Source of the DNA: UBA1181 sp045601045 | GTDB lineage: Bacteria; Bacteroidota; Bacteroidia; Bacteroidales; Paludibacteraceae | Direction of reading: 5' to 3' | Assembly (NCBI GenBank): GCA_045601045.1 | Contig: JAZRZA010000066.1 | Coordinates: 21,212-85,211 of the forward strand | DNA length: 64,000 nt | Program-made: the position numbers and the translations under genes | Notes under the pieces: model-generated | The model's database searches: none | The model's input: the letters and a program-made list of their open reading frames with translations, nothing else | Told to the model about the DNA's origin: nothing | Shown: positions 7,267 to 14,372 of the stretch, in pieces | Layout of the letters: every line of letters begins with the position of its first letter | Numbering within the stretch: position 1 is the stretch's first letter

Positions 7267-7323
7267 CCCCGCAGCGCTACAGAAAACATCGGGCGGTGAA
7301 TCGAATGGTTCGCCGCCCTTTTT
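7211..7323 (+). repeat. Direct repeat, right copy: HNH remnant plus terminator
   Basis: Second copy of 5679-5792, including the hairpin GGGCGGTGAA / TTCGCCGCCC and T-run (7290-7322), which now terminates ATPase 2. With the left copy it brackets the 1.4-kb segment holding the 33-bp repeats and ATPase 2. Confidence 0.9.
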
Positions 7324-7406
7324 GAAAAAGGCTAGTATATACTTTTTGACCCCAAGTGATAAAAACACCATCAGCGATGGCAGTACTTATAGGAACTATG
7401 TAGATT

Positions 7407-7440
7407 GACACCAACTTTTTATGGAATGACACCAAATTAT
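7407..7440. repeat. Short direct repeats in the gap before the C10 peptidase
   Basis: TTGACACCAACTT (7407-7419) and ATGACACCAAATT (7428-7440) repeat with a 21-bp offset. The gap 7324-7566 holds no gene. It also contains TATACTTTTTGACCCCA, a variant of a sequence seen at 58003-58020, so it looks like decayed repetitive intergenic DNA. Confidence 0.4.
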
Positions 7441-7536
7441 GTAGGCAACGTCAGAAAGACGTCACACGGGCAACCCTGTATATACTCTGACACGAAGTGA
7501 AGAGGATGTGCTGGGTGGATTGTCGAAATAGTTTTA

Positions 7537-7544
7537 TATCTTTG
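7537..7544 (+). promoter_or_regulatory. Promoter -7 box of the C10 peptidase gene
   Basis: TATCTTTG is a perfect TAnnTTTG match, 22 bp before the start codon. A TTG at 7520-7522 is a weak -33 candidate. Confidence 0.6.
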
Positions 7545-7566
7545 CAACGAAGAAAAGTACTGCTCT

Positions 7567-10071
7567 ATGAAGAATATTTTCGTATTGTTATCACTCCTTC
7601 CTACCCTCCTTCTTGCACAGACCATCGAAGTAAGAGAGGCTGAGAATAAAGCCCTACAGTTCCTGCAGACAAAGAAACAGATACAGTCAAAGACACAGAC
7701 ACGCGCCTCGCAGCAGGAGGTGCAGCTCTCACTGGCCTATACCTCACAGGCGGGCGATGAGACCTACTACTATGTCTTCAACAACGACGCAGGAGGCTTT
7801 GTTATCATGGGCGGTGACGAGGCTGCGAAGGAGGTGCTCGGCTACTCTGACAAGGGTACGTTCGACTACGCCCTCATCCCCGATAATATGCGCTGGTGGC
7901 TCAGTCAGTATGACGCAGAGATCAGCCACGCTATCGGGGAGGTGAAGGCAGGTCGCACCAGTGTCATGAAATACGCTAAGACACGTTCATCACGGCCGGA
8001 TATCCCCGCCATGCTCACCACCGAGTGGGGACAGAAGGAGCCTTACAACTGCCAGATACCGACCTACGCTGCCGGATATACGGGCGAGAATGCACTCGTG
8101 ACCGGCTGTGTGCCTACCGCAGCGGCACAGGTGATGAGGTATTACGAGTGGCCCGATACGGGTGTAGGATCGGCCACCATGACTAGCATGTATCATGACC
8201 TGACCTTCGAAGCCGACTTCGAGCACACTCATTATGACTGGGCGCACATGGCCGACACCTATACCAATGGCACCTATACGGGCTCAGCAGAAGAGGTGGC
8301 TGTGGGTACGCTGATGTATCAACTGGGTGTGGCCGTGAATGCAGAGTATTCTACTAGTAACACAAGTGCCAAAACTGAGAACTTGATTTCCCGTCTGACC
8401 AGTACCTTCAAATATAACAAAGGCATGACCTATGTGTCAAGGCAGTTTTATTCTGATGCGGAATGGGAGCAGCTGATTTATGAAGAACTGGCTAAGGGTC
8501 AGCCTGTGGTTTATGGTGGCTTTGCAAAACAGGATAACGAATTCATGGGGCACCAATTTGTCTGTGACGGTTATGAGGATGGCCGATGGCACATCAACTG
8601 GGGATGGTATGGCTATTATAATACAACCTTCCTGCTGACGGCATCGGCCACAGAAGAGGCATTGCGCCCTGCTGGAACTGGTACAGGTGGTGCGGTTGCC
8701 AGTACCAACTATTCCTACTATCAGGATGCCATCATCGGCATGTGTCCTGATAAGGACGGCTCCAGCGAATATAGAAAGGATTCGCTCGTTATTACAGAAC
8801 TCTACTTAGATAATAATTATTGCTACATGCCGGGCGATGTAGTCGCAGCGAGGGTATCAGTAGAAACACTCGGTAAGGACGGCTATCCTATGCAAGTCAG
8901 GTACAAACTCGTGAATACAAAAGATGACAATGAGATACTGAATATCCCAGATGTCTATACGGTCACTATAACTCCTGAAGAGCCAAGTTTTTTTAATGCC
9001 ACATTCACCATACCTGCCGAAGCCAAATTGGGAACCACCTATCAGGTAGTGCCCATGATGGAGGATGAGCAGGGTGAGTGGAGGCCGATCGCAGCCAAGC
9101 CGGGTGCAAATTTCACTAAACTGATCATACCGGCCTGGTCAGGGATAGGTCCAGATGACGATCAGTCGGTCAAGATCTTTAATAATGGCTATATCTCGGC
9201 CGATAGTCCAATCGGCAATGTCTTTGTGCATAACTATTCTCTGAAGACAGTGACACAGGCAATGGTCCTCTGGGTATATCCGGAAGAAGGTGGCGACAGT
9301 ATTGACTATTTCGATCTTGGCGAGTTGACACTGGAGAGGAATGGTTTGAATATGCTCGACTTTAACTATCAGGATCTTCACAGCCAGACCTTACCTGACA
9401 AGCCTCAGACGCTGGTGCCTGGCCATAATTACCTGCTCCGCTTTCAGAACCTGACTACAGGGGAACTCATGAAGGAGGCGGTACCCCTCTACTTCCGCGA
9501 GTCGCAGACCATCGAGTTCACCGCCCCTGAGTCTGGCTGGGGAACCCTCTGCCTGCCTTTCAACTATACTAATCTGCCGAAGGACTTGTCGACCTTTGGT
9601 ATACTCAGTATCGACAATGACGAGCTTTCTTTGTTAGATTATAATATCTTCTATTTCGACCTTCCTTTCATCATACACGGCACACCAGGCACTACCTATC
9701 GCTTCTCTGGCCCTGTCACTCCCGTAGGATTGCGTACAAAGAGTCACCTGACCGCCAGCACCGAGGGTGATATCTATGCCCCTAAGGGCAGCTACGTGCT
9801 GCAGTGCCGCGATGGCATCACGGGCTTCTATAAGGTGCACGAAGATAATCAGGTGCTTGTAAAGCGATACGAAGCCTACCTTTTGCCCGATGTGGAATGT
9901 GGTGACTTCATCAGCCTCGGAGAATACTATGAGTCACCTACTGTCATCGAGGACATCTACATGCGCACTGACGATTGCTATACCCAAACTTACAATCTCC
10001 TAGGTATTGAGGTGAGTGACGATTACCGTGGTATCGTGATCAGCAAGGGTAAAAAATATATCAGGAAGTAA
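7567..10071 (+). CDS. Secreted C10 (streptopain/interpain-like) cysteine peptidase
   Basis: 834 residues. A signal peptide (MKNIFVLLSLLPTLLLAQ) precedes a Spi-type propeptide (about 20-140) and a C10 catalytic domain. The nucleophile is C181 in TGCVPTAAAQVMRYY, the catalytic His H329 in GHQFVCDGY, and the conserved HINWGWYGYYN follows. The rest (about 400-800) is beta-rich and of unknown function. The last 40 residues (TYNLLGIEVSDDYRGIVISK, then GKKYIRK) resemble sorting tails of Prevotella-type secreted proteins. C10 enzymes include streptopain, interpain A and Bacteroides Bfp proteases, which degrade host or dietary proteins. Codon choice differs from the highly biased neighbours such as pckA. 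It stands alone between two ATPase modules, which may indicate accessory origin. Confidence 0.9.
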   Translation: MKNIFVLLSLLPTLLLAQTIEVREAENKALQFLQTKKQIQSKTQTRASQQEVQLSLAYTSQAGDETYYYVFNNDAGGFVIMGGDEAAKEVLGYSDKGTFDYALIPDNMRWWLSQYDAEISHAIGEVKAGRTSVMKYAKTRSSRPDIPAMLTTEWGQKEPYNCQIPTYAAGYTGENALVTGCVPTAAAQVMRYYEWPDTGVGSATMTSMYHDLTFEADFEHTHYDWAHMADTYTNGTYTGSAEEVAVGTLMYQLGVAVNAEYSTSNTSAKTENLISRLTSTFKYNKGMTYVSRQFYSDAEWEQLIYEELAKGQPVVYGGFAKQDNEFMGHQFVCDGYEDGRWHINWGWYGYYNTTFLLTASATEEALRPAGTGTGGAVASTNYSYYQDAIIGMCPDKDGSSEYRKDSLVITELYLDNNYCYMPGDVVAARVSVETLGKDGYPMQVRYKLVNTKDDNEILNIPDVYTVTITPEEPSFFNATFTIPAEAKLGTTYQVVPMMEDEQGEWRPIAAKPGANFTKLIIPAWSGIGPDDDQSVKIFNNGYISADSPIGNVFVHNYSLKTVTQAMVLWVYPEEGGDSIDYFDLGELTLERNGLNMLDFNYQDLHSQTLPDKPQTLVPGHNYLLRFQNLTTGELMKEAVPLYFRESQTIEFTAPESGWGTLCLPFNYTNLPKDLSTFGILSIDNDELSLLDYNIFYFDLPFIIHGTPGTTYRFSGPVTPVGLRTKSHLTASTEGDIYAPKGSYVLQCRDGITGFYKVHEDNQVLVKRYEAYLLPDVECGDFISLGEYYESPTVIEDIYMRTDDCYTQTYNLLGIEVSDDYRGIVISKGKKYIRK

Positions 10072-10147
10072 TTCGAATCACATTACAAGACGGAAGCACG
10101 TTTGCCCAAATCCACAAGCGAATAAAACCAAGCATCGGCATATCCTC

Positions 10148-10202
10148 ATTTGCCTGAAAGGCAATATTTCAGTAACCGATTGCATCGACGAAGGAGATGC
10201 TG
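10148..10202 (+). repeat. Direct repeat, left copy, bordering the ATPase 3 segment
   Basis: 55 bp identical to 11760-11814, with weaker similarity extending about 40 bp further upstream (AAATCCACAAGCGA in both). It contains the hairpin TTGCCT-GAA-AGGCAA. The copy stops after GATGCTG, where the right copy continues into the pairing arm TCGGTT. This suggests the left copy is truncated. Confidence 0.85.
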
Positions 10203-10246
10203 CGAAAAAGGTTAACCTCCTCAGTTGTAAGGGGCAACACATAGAC

Positions 10247-10346
10247 TTTGCCTACTCTTTTCACGCTTTCATACCAAATTTTGCATACTCTTTTTACATT
10301 TTTACACCAAATCTTGCCTACTCTTTTTACGGTTTTTATAATTTTG
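10247..10346 (+). promoter_or_regulatory. Three tandem 33-bp repeats ending in a -7 box (ATPase 3)
   Basis: Units at 10247-10279, 10280-10312 and 10313-10345 share the core TTGCCTACTCTTTTTAC at identical phase. Units 1 and 2 agree at 27 of 33 positions. The core is not palindromic, unlike the sets before ATPases 1 and 2. The -7 box TAATTTTG (10339-10346) starts 26 bp into unit 3, and the ATG is 28 bp beyond the start of that box. Confidence 0.8.
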
Positions 10347-10366
10347 TACTTAAAATATAGACATTT

Positions 10367-11686
10367 ATGAATTATATAGAGAGAACAATAGATAAGGTAT
10401 TGCTTGATTGGTCGAATTCACACAATAGAAAACCATTGTTGTTAAGAGGAGCTAGGCAAGTTGGCAAAACGAGTGCGGTTCGTAATTTGGGCAAATCATT
10501 TAAGAGTTATGTTGAAGTCGACCTAAACGAAAGGAAAGACATTCATCACCTTTTCGACCCCAAGTACACACCACAACAAATATGTGATAATCTAAGCCTT
10601 GTTTTAGGAGTTTCTATAGTACCAGGAGAGACACTTCTTCTTTTGGATGAGATTCAATCATGCATGGAAGCTATTAACAAACTAAGGTATTTTTACGAAC
10701 GATATCCAGAACTACATGTTGTTGCGACAGGATCATTATTAGAATTCGCCCTTGAGGAACTTCCTTCTTTTGGAGTAGGAAGAGTGGAATCAGTATATAT
10801 GTATCCATTTTCTTTTAAGGAATTTCTAAATGCCACAGGAAATGCAAATCTTGTTTCGGCAATAGATTCTGCTTCTGTGGATGCTCCATTGCACGATATC
10901 ATTCATACTAAAGCAAATGATCTTCTGAAATTGTTCATGGCAATAGGAGGAATGCCAGAAGTGATTGCGACTTATACCACCACACACAGTTTATTTGAAT
11001 GTCAAAAGGTACTGAATGTATTGGTAGAGTCTTATAGAGATGATTTTGTTAAGTATAGGAAGCGAATTGACCCTAAGTTGATTGCGGAAGCATGGCTTTC
11101 TGTAGCAGAGCAAGGACAAGGGAAATTCATATACTCACGAGTAAATGGAGAATTGCGAACAGAGACCATCAAACGTGCCGTAGACACACTTGTTTTGGCA
11201 GGACTTGTTTTGCCAGTAGTGCACACTTCCGCTAATGGACTTCCCTTGGGAGCAGAAGCTAATCATAAATACAGCCGTATGATTATGATTGACACTGGAA
11301 TTGTTCAGAAGATATTGAATCTCAATATTGTGGATTTTATCGCATCGGAAGATATAAAAGCAATCAATAGAGGGGCATTAACAGAACTCTTTATAGGACA
11401 AGAAATCGCTAAGAGTTCATCTCCCTATTCGAAACCATCATTGTATTGTTGGCATCGTGAAGAGAAAGATGGCAATGCGGAAATAGATTATATAATAGAA
11501 AAGGATGGTAAGATTCTTCCTATTGAAGTAAAAGCAGGAACCAGCGGATCTATGCAAAGTCTTCGCTACTTCCTAAAAACAAAAAAACTGCCATTGGGAC
11601 TTCGTACATCTCTTGAAAATTTTTCAAAGTATGATAACATCGAAGTTATTCCACTATATGCATTTGGAAGTTTCTTAATGAAATAG
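10367..11686 (+). CDS. AAA_14/DUF4143-type ATPase 3
   Basis: 439 residues. Walker A GARQVGKT (residues 28-35), Walker B TLLLLDEIQ (about 89-97) and ATGSLLEFAL (120-129) identify the ATP-binding domain. The C-terminal region has EIDYIIEKDGKILPIEVKAG, an intact D...E-x-K pattern like that of PD-(D/E)XK nuclease folds. Of the three paralogues this one keeps the most canonical motif. It is monocistronic, with its own repeat-controlled promoter, and lies between 55-bp direct repeats. Cellular role unknown; candidates are defence, DNA transactions or regulation. Confidence 0.8.
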   Translation: MNYIERTIDKVLLDWSNSHNRKPLLLRGARQVGKTSAVRNLGKSFKSYVEVDLNERKDIHHLFDPKYTPQQICDNLSLVLGVSIVPGETLLLLDEIQSCMEAINKLRYFYERYPELHVVATGSLLEFALEELPSFGVGRVESVYMYPFSFKEFLNATGNANLVSAIDSASVDAPLHDIIHTKANDLLKLFMAIGGMPEVIATYTTTHSLFECQKVLNVLVESYRDDFVKYRKRIDPKLIAEAWLSVAEQGQGKFIYSRVNGELRTETIKRAVDTLVLAGLVLPVVHTSANGLPLGAEANHKYSRMIMIDTGIVQKILNLNIVDFIASEDIKAINRGALTELFIGQEIAKSSSPYSKPSLYCWHREEKDGNAEIDYIIEKDGKILPIEVKAGTSGSMQSLRYFLKTKKLPLGLRTSLENFSKYDNIEVIPLYAFGSFLMK

Positions 11687-11759
11687 TAGAATGAAATGGT
11701 GCAACATTAATATCTATTTCAAAATCCACAAGCGACCAAACCAATCATAGTGAATCCCT

Positions 11760-11814
11760 ATTTGCCTGAAAGGCAATATTTCAGTAACCGATTGCATCGA
11801 CGAAGGAGATGCTG
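11760..11814 (+). repeat. Direct repeat, right copy, after ATPase 3
   Basis: Identical to 10148-10202. Here the element continues so that AACCGA (11787-11792) can pair with TCGGTT (11815-11820), enclosing a partly paired inner stem CATC/GATG. This is probably the more complete copy. A decayed relative is at about 58168-58210. Confidence 0.85.
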
Positions 11815-11852
11815 TCGGTTATACCCAACGAGGAGCATGCGACCGGAAGAGA

Positions 11853-12755
11853 CTACCTCAGCGCACCTACCGTCAACAACGCCACGCCACACAAGATACC
11901 GCAGAGCAACAACCCCTTGAGTTTCAAATTCTTTTCACCTAAGAAGAGCGCACCGTACAAGAATGGCACCACCGCGCCCGAACGACGGATCGTGGAGACG
12001 ATGGAGATCAAAGAACCTTCGGAAGAGAGGGCCCAGAAGTAGACATAATCGGCGAATATCAAAAAGATAGAGATGCCCGCAATGCTCCACCGCCACTCAA
12101 AAGGAGTAGTCTTCTTGCGGTTCGGATACCACATCGTGAAGAGAATCACGAGCATCAGCAACGCTTGGTACATCGTACTGAATACCTGCACGCCTACCCG
12201 ATCGAAGGAGCGCATCAAATGCTTATCATAGAGACCGCTGGCCGCTCCCAATAGGGTCGCCAAGATAATCAGCCAGATCCACTTGTTCTTTTTCCAGGAG
12301 ATACCCTCCTTCAAACCCGCCAACGAGAAGCAATAAAAGAAAAAGATGGTGACCACCACGCCCACCGCCTGCAAAGGGGTCAAATGCTCCGAAAAGATGA
12401 AGAAGGCCCCGATAACCGTCCACATCGGTTGGGTGGCGCGAATAGGCGAAAAGATGGTGATGGGAACATATTTCATGCCGAAATAGGCTGAAATCCAAGA
12501 GCCTAAAACGATGGCGGACTTTAAAAAGATGCGCAAATGGGTGGAGAGATCCATCTTCGGCACATAGAAATAACTGCCCTCCATTACCTGCGGCGCAAAG
12601 GTCGATAGCAAGAGGAAGGGGGTGAAGATCACCGCCGAGATGAAGATGGAGGAGGCCAAGACAGGGATGACCGCATTCTCCTTTAAAGAACGCTTTTTGA
12701 AAACGTCATAGATGCCCAACAAAAGGGCGGAACATAAGGCTAATAAAACCCACAC
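11853..12755 (-). CDS. EamA-family (DMT superfamily) transporter
   Basis: 300 residues with about ten hydrophobic helices arranged as two EamA repeats (roughly residues 1-140 and 155-298), the layout of drug/metabolite transporters of the inner membrane. The first helix starts at the N-terminus (WVLLALCSALLLGIYDVFKK) and the second repeat at KWIWLIILATLLGAASGLYD. The start is GTG; no in-frame ATG lies upstream before the 14-bp repeats. Substrate cannot be predicted. No partner gene is adjacent. Confidence 0.85.
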   Translation of the reverse strand: MWVLLALCSALLLGIYDVFKKRSLKENAVIPVLASSIFISAVIFTPFLLLSTFAPQVMEGSYFYVPKMDLSTHLRIFLKSAIVLGSWISAYFGMKYVPITIFSPIRATQPMWTVIGAFFIFSEHLTPLQAVGVVVTIFFFYCFSLAGLKEGISWKKNKWIWLIILATLLGAASGLYDKHLMRSFDRVGVQVFSTMYQALLMLVILFTMWYPNRKKTTPFEWRWSIAGISIFLIFADYVYFWALSSEGSLISIVSTIRRSGAVVPFLYGALFLGEKNLKLKGLLLCGILCGVALLTVGALR

Positions 12756-12760
12756 AATTT

Positions 12761-12798
12761 AATTATGAATTTTGAATTATGAATTTTGAATTATGAAT
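12761..12798. repeat. 14-bp tandem repeat upstream of the EamA gene
   Basis: AATTATGAATTTTG occurs at 12761-12774 and 12775-12788 and partially at 12789-12798. It sits 6 bp upstream of the EamA start and 19 bp from the end of the opposite-phase Sua5 gene, so copy number could affect expression. Confidence 0.75.
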
Positions 12799-12816
12799 CG
12801 TTGGTTCGACGGTCAA

Positions 12817-13428
12817 TTAATATTCCAATTCACCTTTGCCTTGACGGACAATGACTGGCTCATCACCTGTGCAATCGACCACTGTGGAGGGTTCCAAAGT
12901 GCCGTAACCGCCATTGATCACCACATCCGCGATGTGCTCATATCGCTCGTGGATCAATTCCGGATCGGTAAAATATTCCAAGATCTCGTCATCGTCATCT
13001 TTCACGGAGGTGGAGAGGATCGGATTACCTAAACCCTTCACCAACTCACGGATGATATTGTTATCAGGCACCCTGATACCGACGGTCTTCTTGTTGCGGA
13101 AGAGTTTAGGCAAATTGCTGTTGCCATTCAGAATGAAGGTGAATGGACCAGGCAAGTTCTTCTTCATCAATTTGAAAGTGTTGTTGTCCACCTTCGCGTA
13201 CTCGCTGATATGGCTCAAATCGCTACATATAAAGGATAGGTTGGCCTTTCTCGGATCGATGTTCTTCAATCGGCAAATCTTCTCCACCGCCTTGGCGTTG
13301 AAAATGTCGCAACCAAGACCATAAATGGTGTCGGTCGGATAGACGATCAAACCTCCGTCGCGCAAGAACTGCACTACCTTTTCGATCTCCCTTTCGCTAG
13401 GGTTCTCCGGATAAATTCTAATCAGCAT
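12817..13428 (-). CDS. Sua5/YciO/YrdC-family protein (threonylcarbamoyl-AMP synthase type)
   Basis: 203 residues with the YrdC-like fold: KVVQFLRDGGLIVYPTDTIYGLGCD at residues 18-42, the KxR/SxN-type nucleotide-binding region (RKANLSFICSD) and STVVDCTGDEPVIVRQGKG near the C-terminus. TsaC/Sua5 make threonylcarbamoyl-AMP from Thr, bicarbonate and ATP for tRNA t6A37. The sequence resembles the YciO branch, whose activity is less certain, so the exact reaction is open. It lies 25 bp after the thioesterase gene on the same strand and is probably cotranscribed with it. Confidence 0.85.
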   Translation of the reverse strand: MLIRIYPENPSEREIEKVVQFLRDGGLIVYPTDTIYGLGCDIFNAKAVEKICRLKNIDPRKANLSFICSDLSHISEYAKVDNNTFKLMKKNLPGPFTFILNGNSNLPKLFRNKKTVGIRVPDNNIIRELVKGLGNPILSTSVKDDDDEILEYFTDPELIHERYEHIADVVINGGYGTLEPSTVVDCTGDEPVIVRQGKGELEY

Positions 13429-13453
13429 TTTATTCTCTTTTTAATCTTCCAAG

Positions 13454-13846
13454 CTAATCCTCTAAAAAATAGGTGATACGGTGCGGGCGCGCCTTCTCGT
13501 CCAACTGGATGAATGTGTAGAGTCCGGTAAGGATGACGCGGCGCTTCTCGCCGTCGGGATCGGCCACAGCCGTAAGTTCCATGATCATCTTCACAGCGCC
13601 CAACTCCATCGGTTGGGCAGTGACCTCTATCGTCTCGCCTAGATATCCCGGCGCGCGGAACCGAATCTTATCGGCAGATGCCGTGCAGGTGGTCTGATGA
13701 GTAAGTTCAACGGAGAGCTCATGCCCCACCTTATCCATCCAAGCCATCACCTCGCCGCCGAAAAGCGTACCATTGCAGTTCAACTTCGTCTCGTCCACCA
13801 CATAGCGTTTCGACCACGACCGCTGCATCAAATCCTCTATTGTCAT
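13454..13846 (-). CDS. Acyl-CoA thioesterase (hotdog fold, YciA/BACH type)
   Basis: 130 residues. NCNGTLFGGEVMAWMDKVGHELS (about residues 23-45) is the hallmark N-to-D/helix segment of YciA/BACH-type acyl-CoA hydrolases, with TASADKIRFRAPGYLGETIEV following on the central strand. It should hydrolyse acyl-CoA thioesters in the cytoplasm. A perfect -7 box lies upstream at 13868-13875, so this gene leads the two-gene unit with the Sua5-type gene. Confidence 0.85.
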   Translation of the reverse strand: MTIEDLMQRSWSKRYVVDETKLNCNGTLFGGEVMAWMDKVGHELSVELTHQTTCTASADKIRFRAPGYLGETIEVTAQPMELGAVKMIMELTAVADPDGEKRRVILTGLYTFIQLDEKARPHRITYFLED

Positions 13847-13867
13847 ACCTGCTATTTTTTATGGGTG

Positions 13868-13875
13868 CAAAGGTA
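13868..13875 (-). promoter_or_regulatory. Promoter -7 box of the thioesterase/Sua5 unit
   Basis: TACCTTTG on the minus strand, a perfect TAnnTTTG, 22 bp before the start codon. Confidence 0.6.
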
Positions 13876-14089
13876 CAAAAAATTACTATTGAACGAGTTA
13901 CGAAACAAATAATATCCAATAGGGCTATACCTCTCCAGATACATTCGCCAAAATATAGCGCAGTTCCTCCCAATTCCACGTTTCAAATTTGGAAATCCGA
14001 AATATCTGACTATGTATCATCACCGAGAATGGCGTGACAATCAAGAAACTTGTCGTAGAGAAATAGACTTCTCAAAGATAAATTCATAG
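13876..14089 (+). other. Gene-free stretch upstream of a strong hairpin; possible small RNA
   Basis: No coding frame in this stretch is convincing. It ends at a strong bidirectional terminator although no plus-strand gene is present. A small stem GACAA/TTGTC is visible at about 14036-14055. A short untranslated transcript is possible but there is no clear promoter. Confidence 0.25.
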
Positions 14090-14123
14090 AAAAGCGGCTG
14101 AGGGGACCCTGCAGCCGCTTTTT
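14090..14123. terminator. Strong bidirectional terminator without an obvious gene
   Basis: AAAAGCGGCTG (14090-14100) pairs with CAGCCGCTTTT (14112-14122), with A and T runs on both sides. The next plus-strand gene begins 250 bp later, and the minus-strand thioesterase promoter points away from it. Confidence 0.75.
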
Positions 14124-14277
14124 GTGACTTCCGCACAGAATGAATAGGGTGTTACAAAACAGCACAAAAAGCCGAAAAAACGACCATATCACAAAGTAGT
14201 TAGCGAATAATTATAAGAACCTTGCAAAATCCACAAAGGTTTTTCTCTCAACACAGCGAATAATTAAAATATTTTAT

Positions 14278-14285
14278 TAAATTTG
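14278..14285 (+). promoter_or_regulatory. Promoter -7 box of pckA
   Basis: TAAATTTG, perfect TAnnTTTG, 88 bp upstream of the start codon. A 12-bp direct repeat (AGCGAATAATTA at about 14202 and 14255) lies just upstream and may be an activator site. No clear TTTG -33 element. Confidence 0.5.
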
Positions 14286-14372
14286 CGTGATGAGTAAACA
14301 TGGCTTATTAGGGTCAATTCCATTAATATTAGAGAATTTTATTAACAACAATAATTGATTAAAAAAGTTAGC

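Noticed and set aside
11809..12042. Short plus-strand open frame over the end of the EamA gene
   Set aside because: It overlaps the EamA gene antisense and starts inside the intergenic repeat; no domain or promoter.
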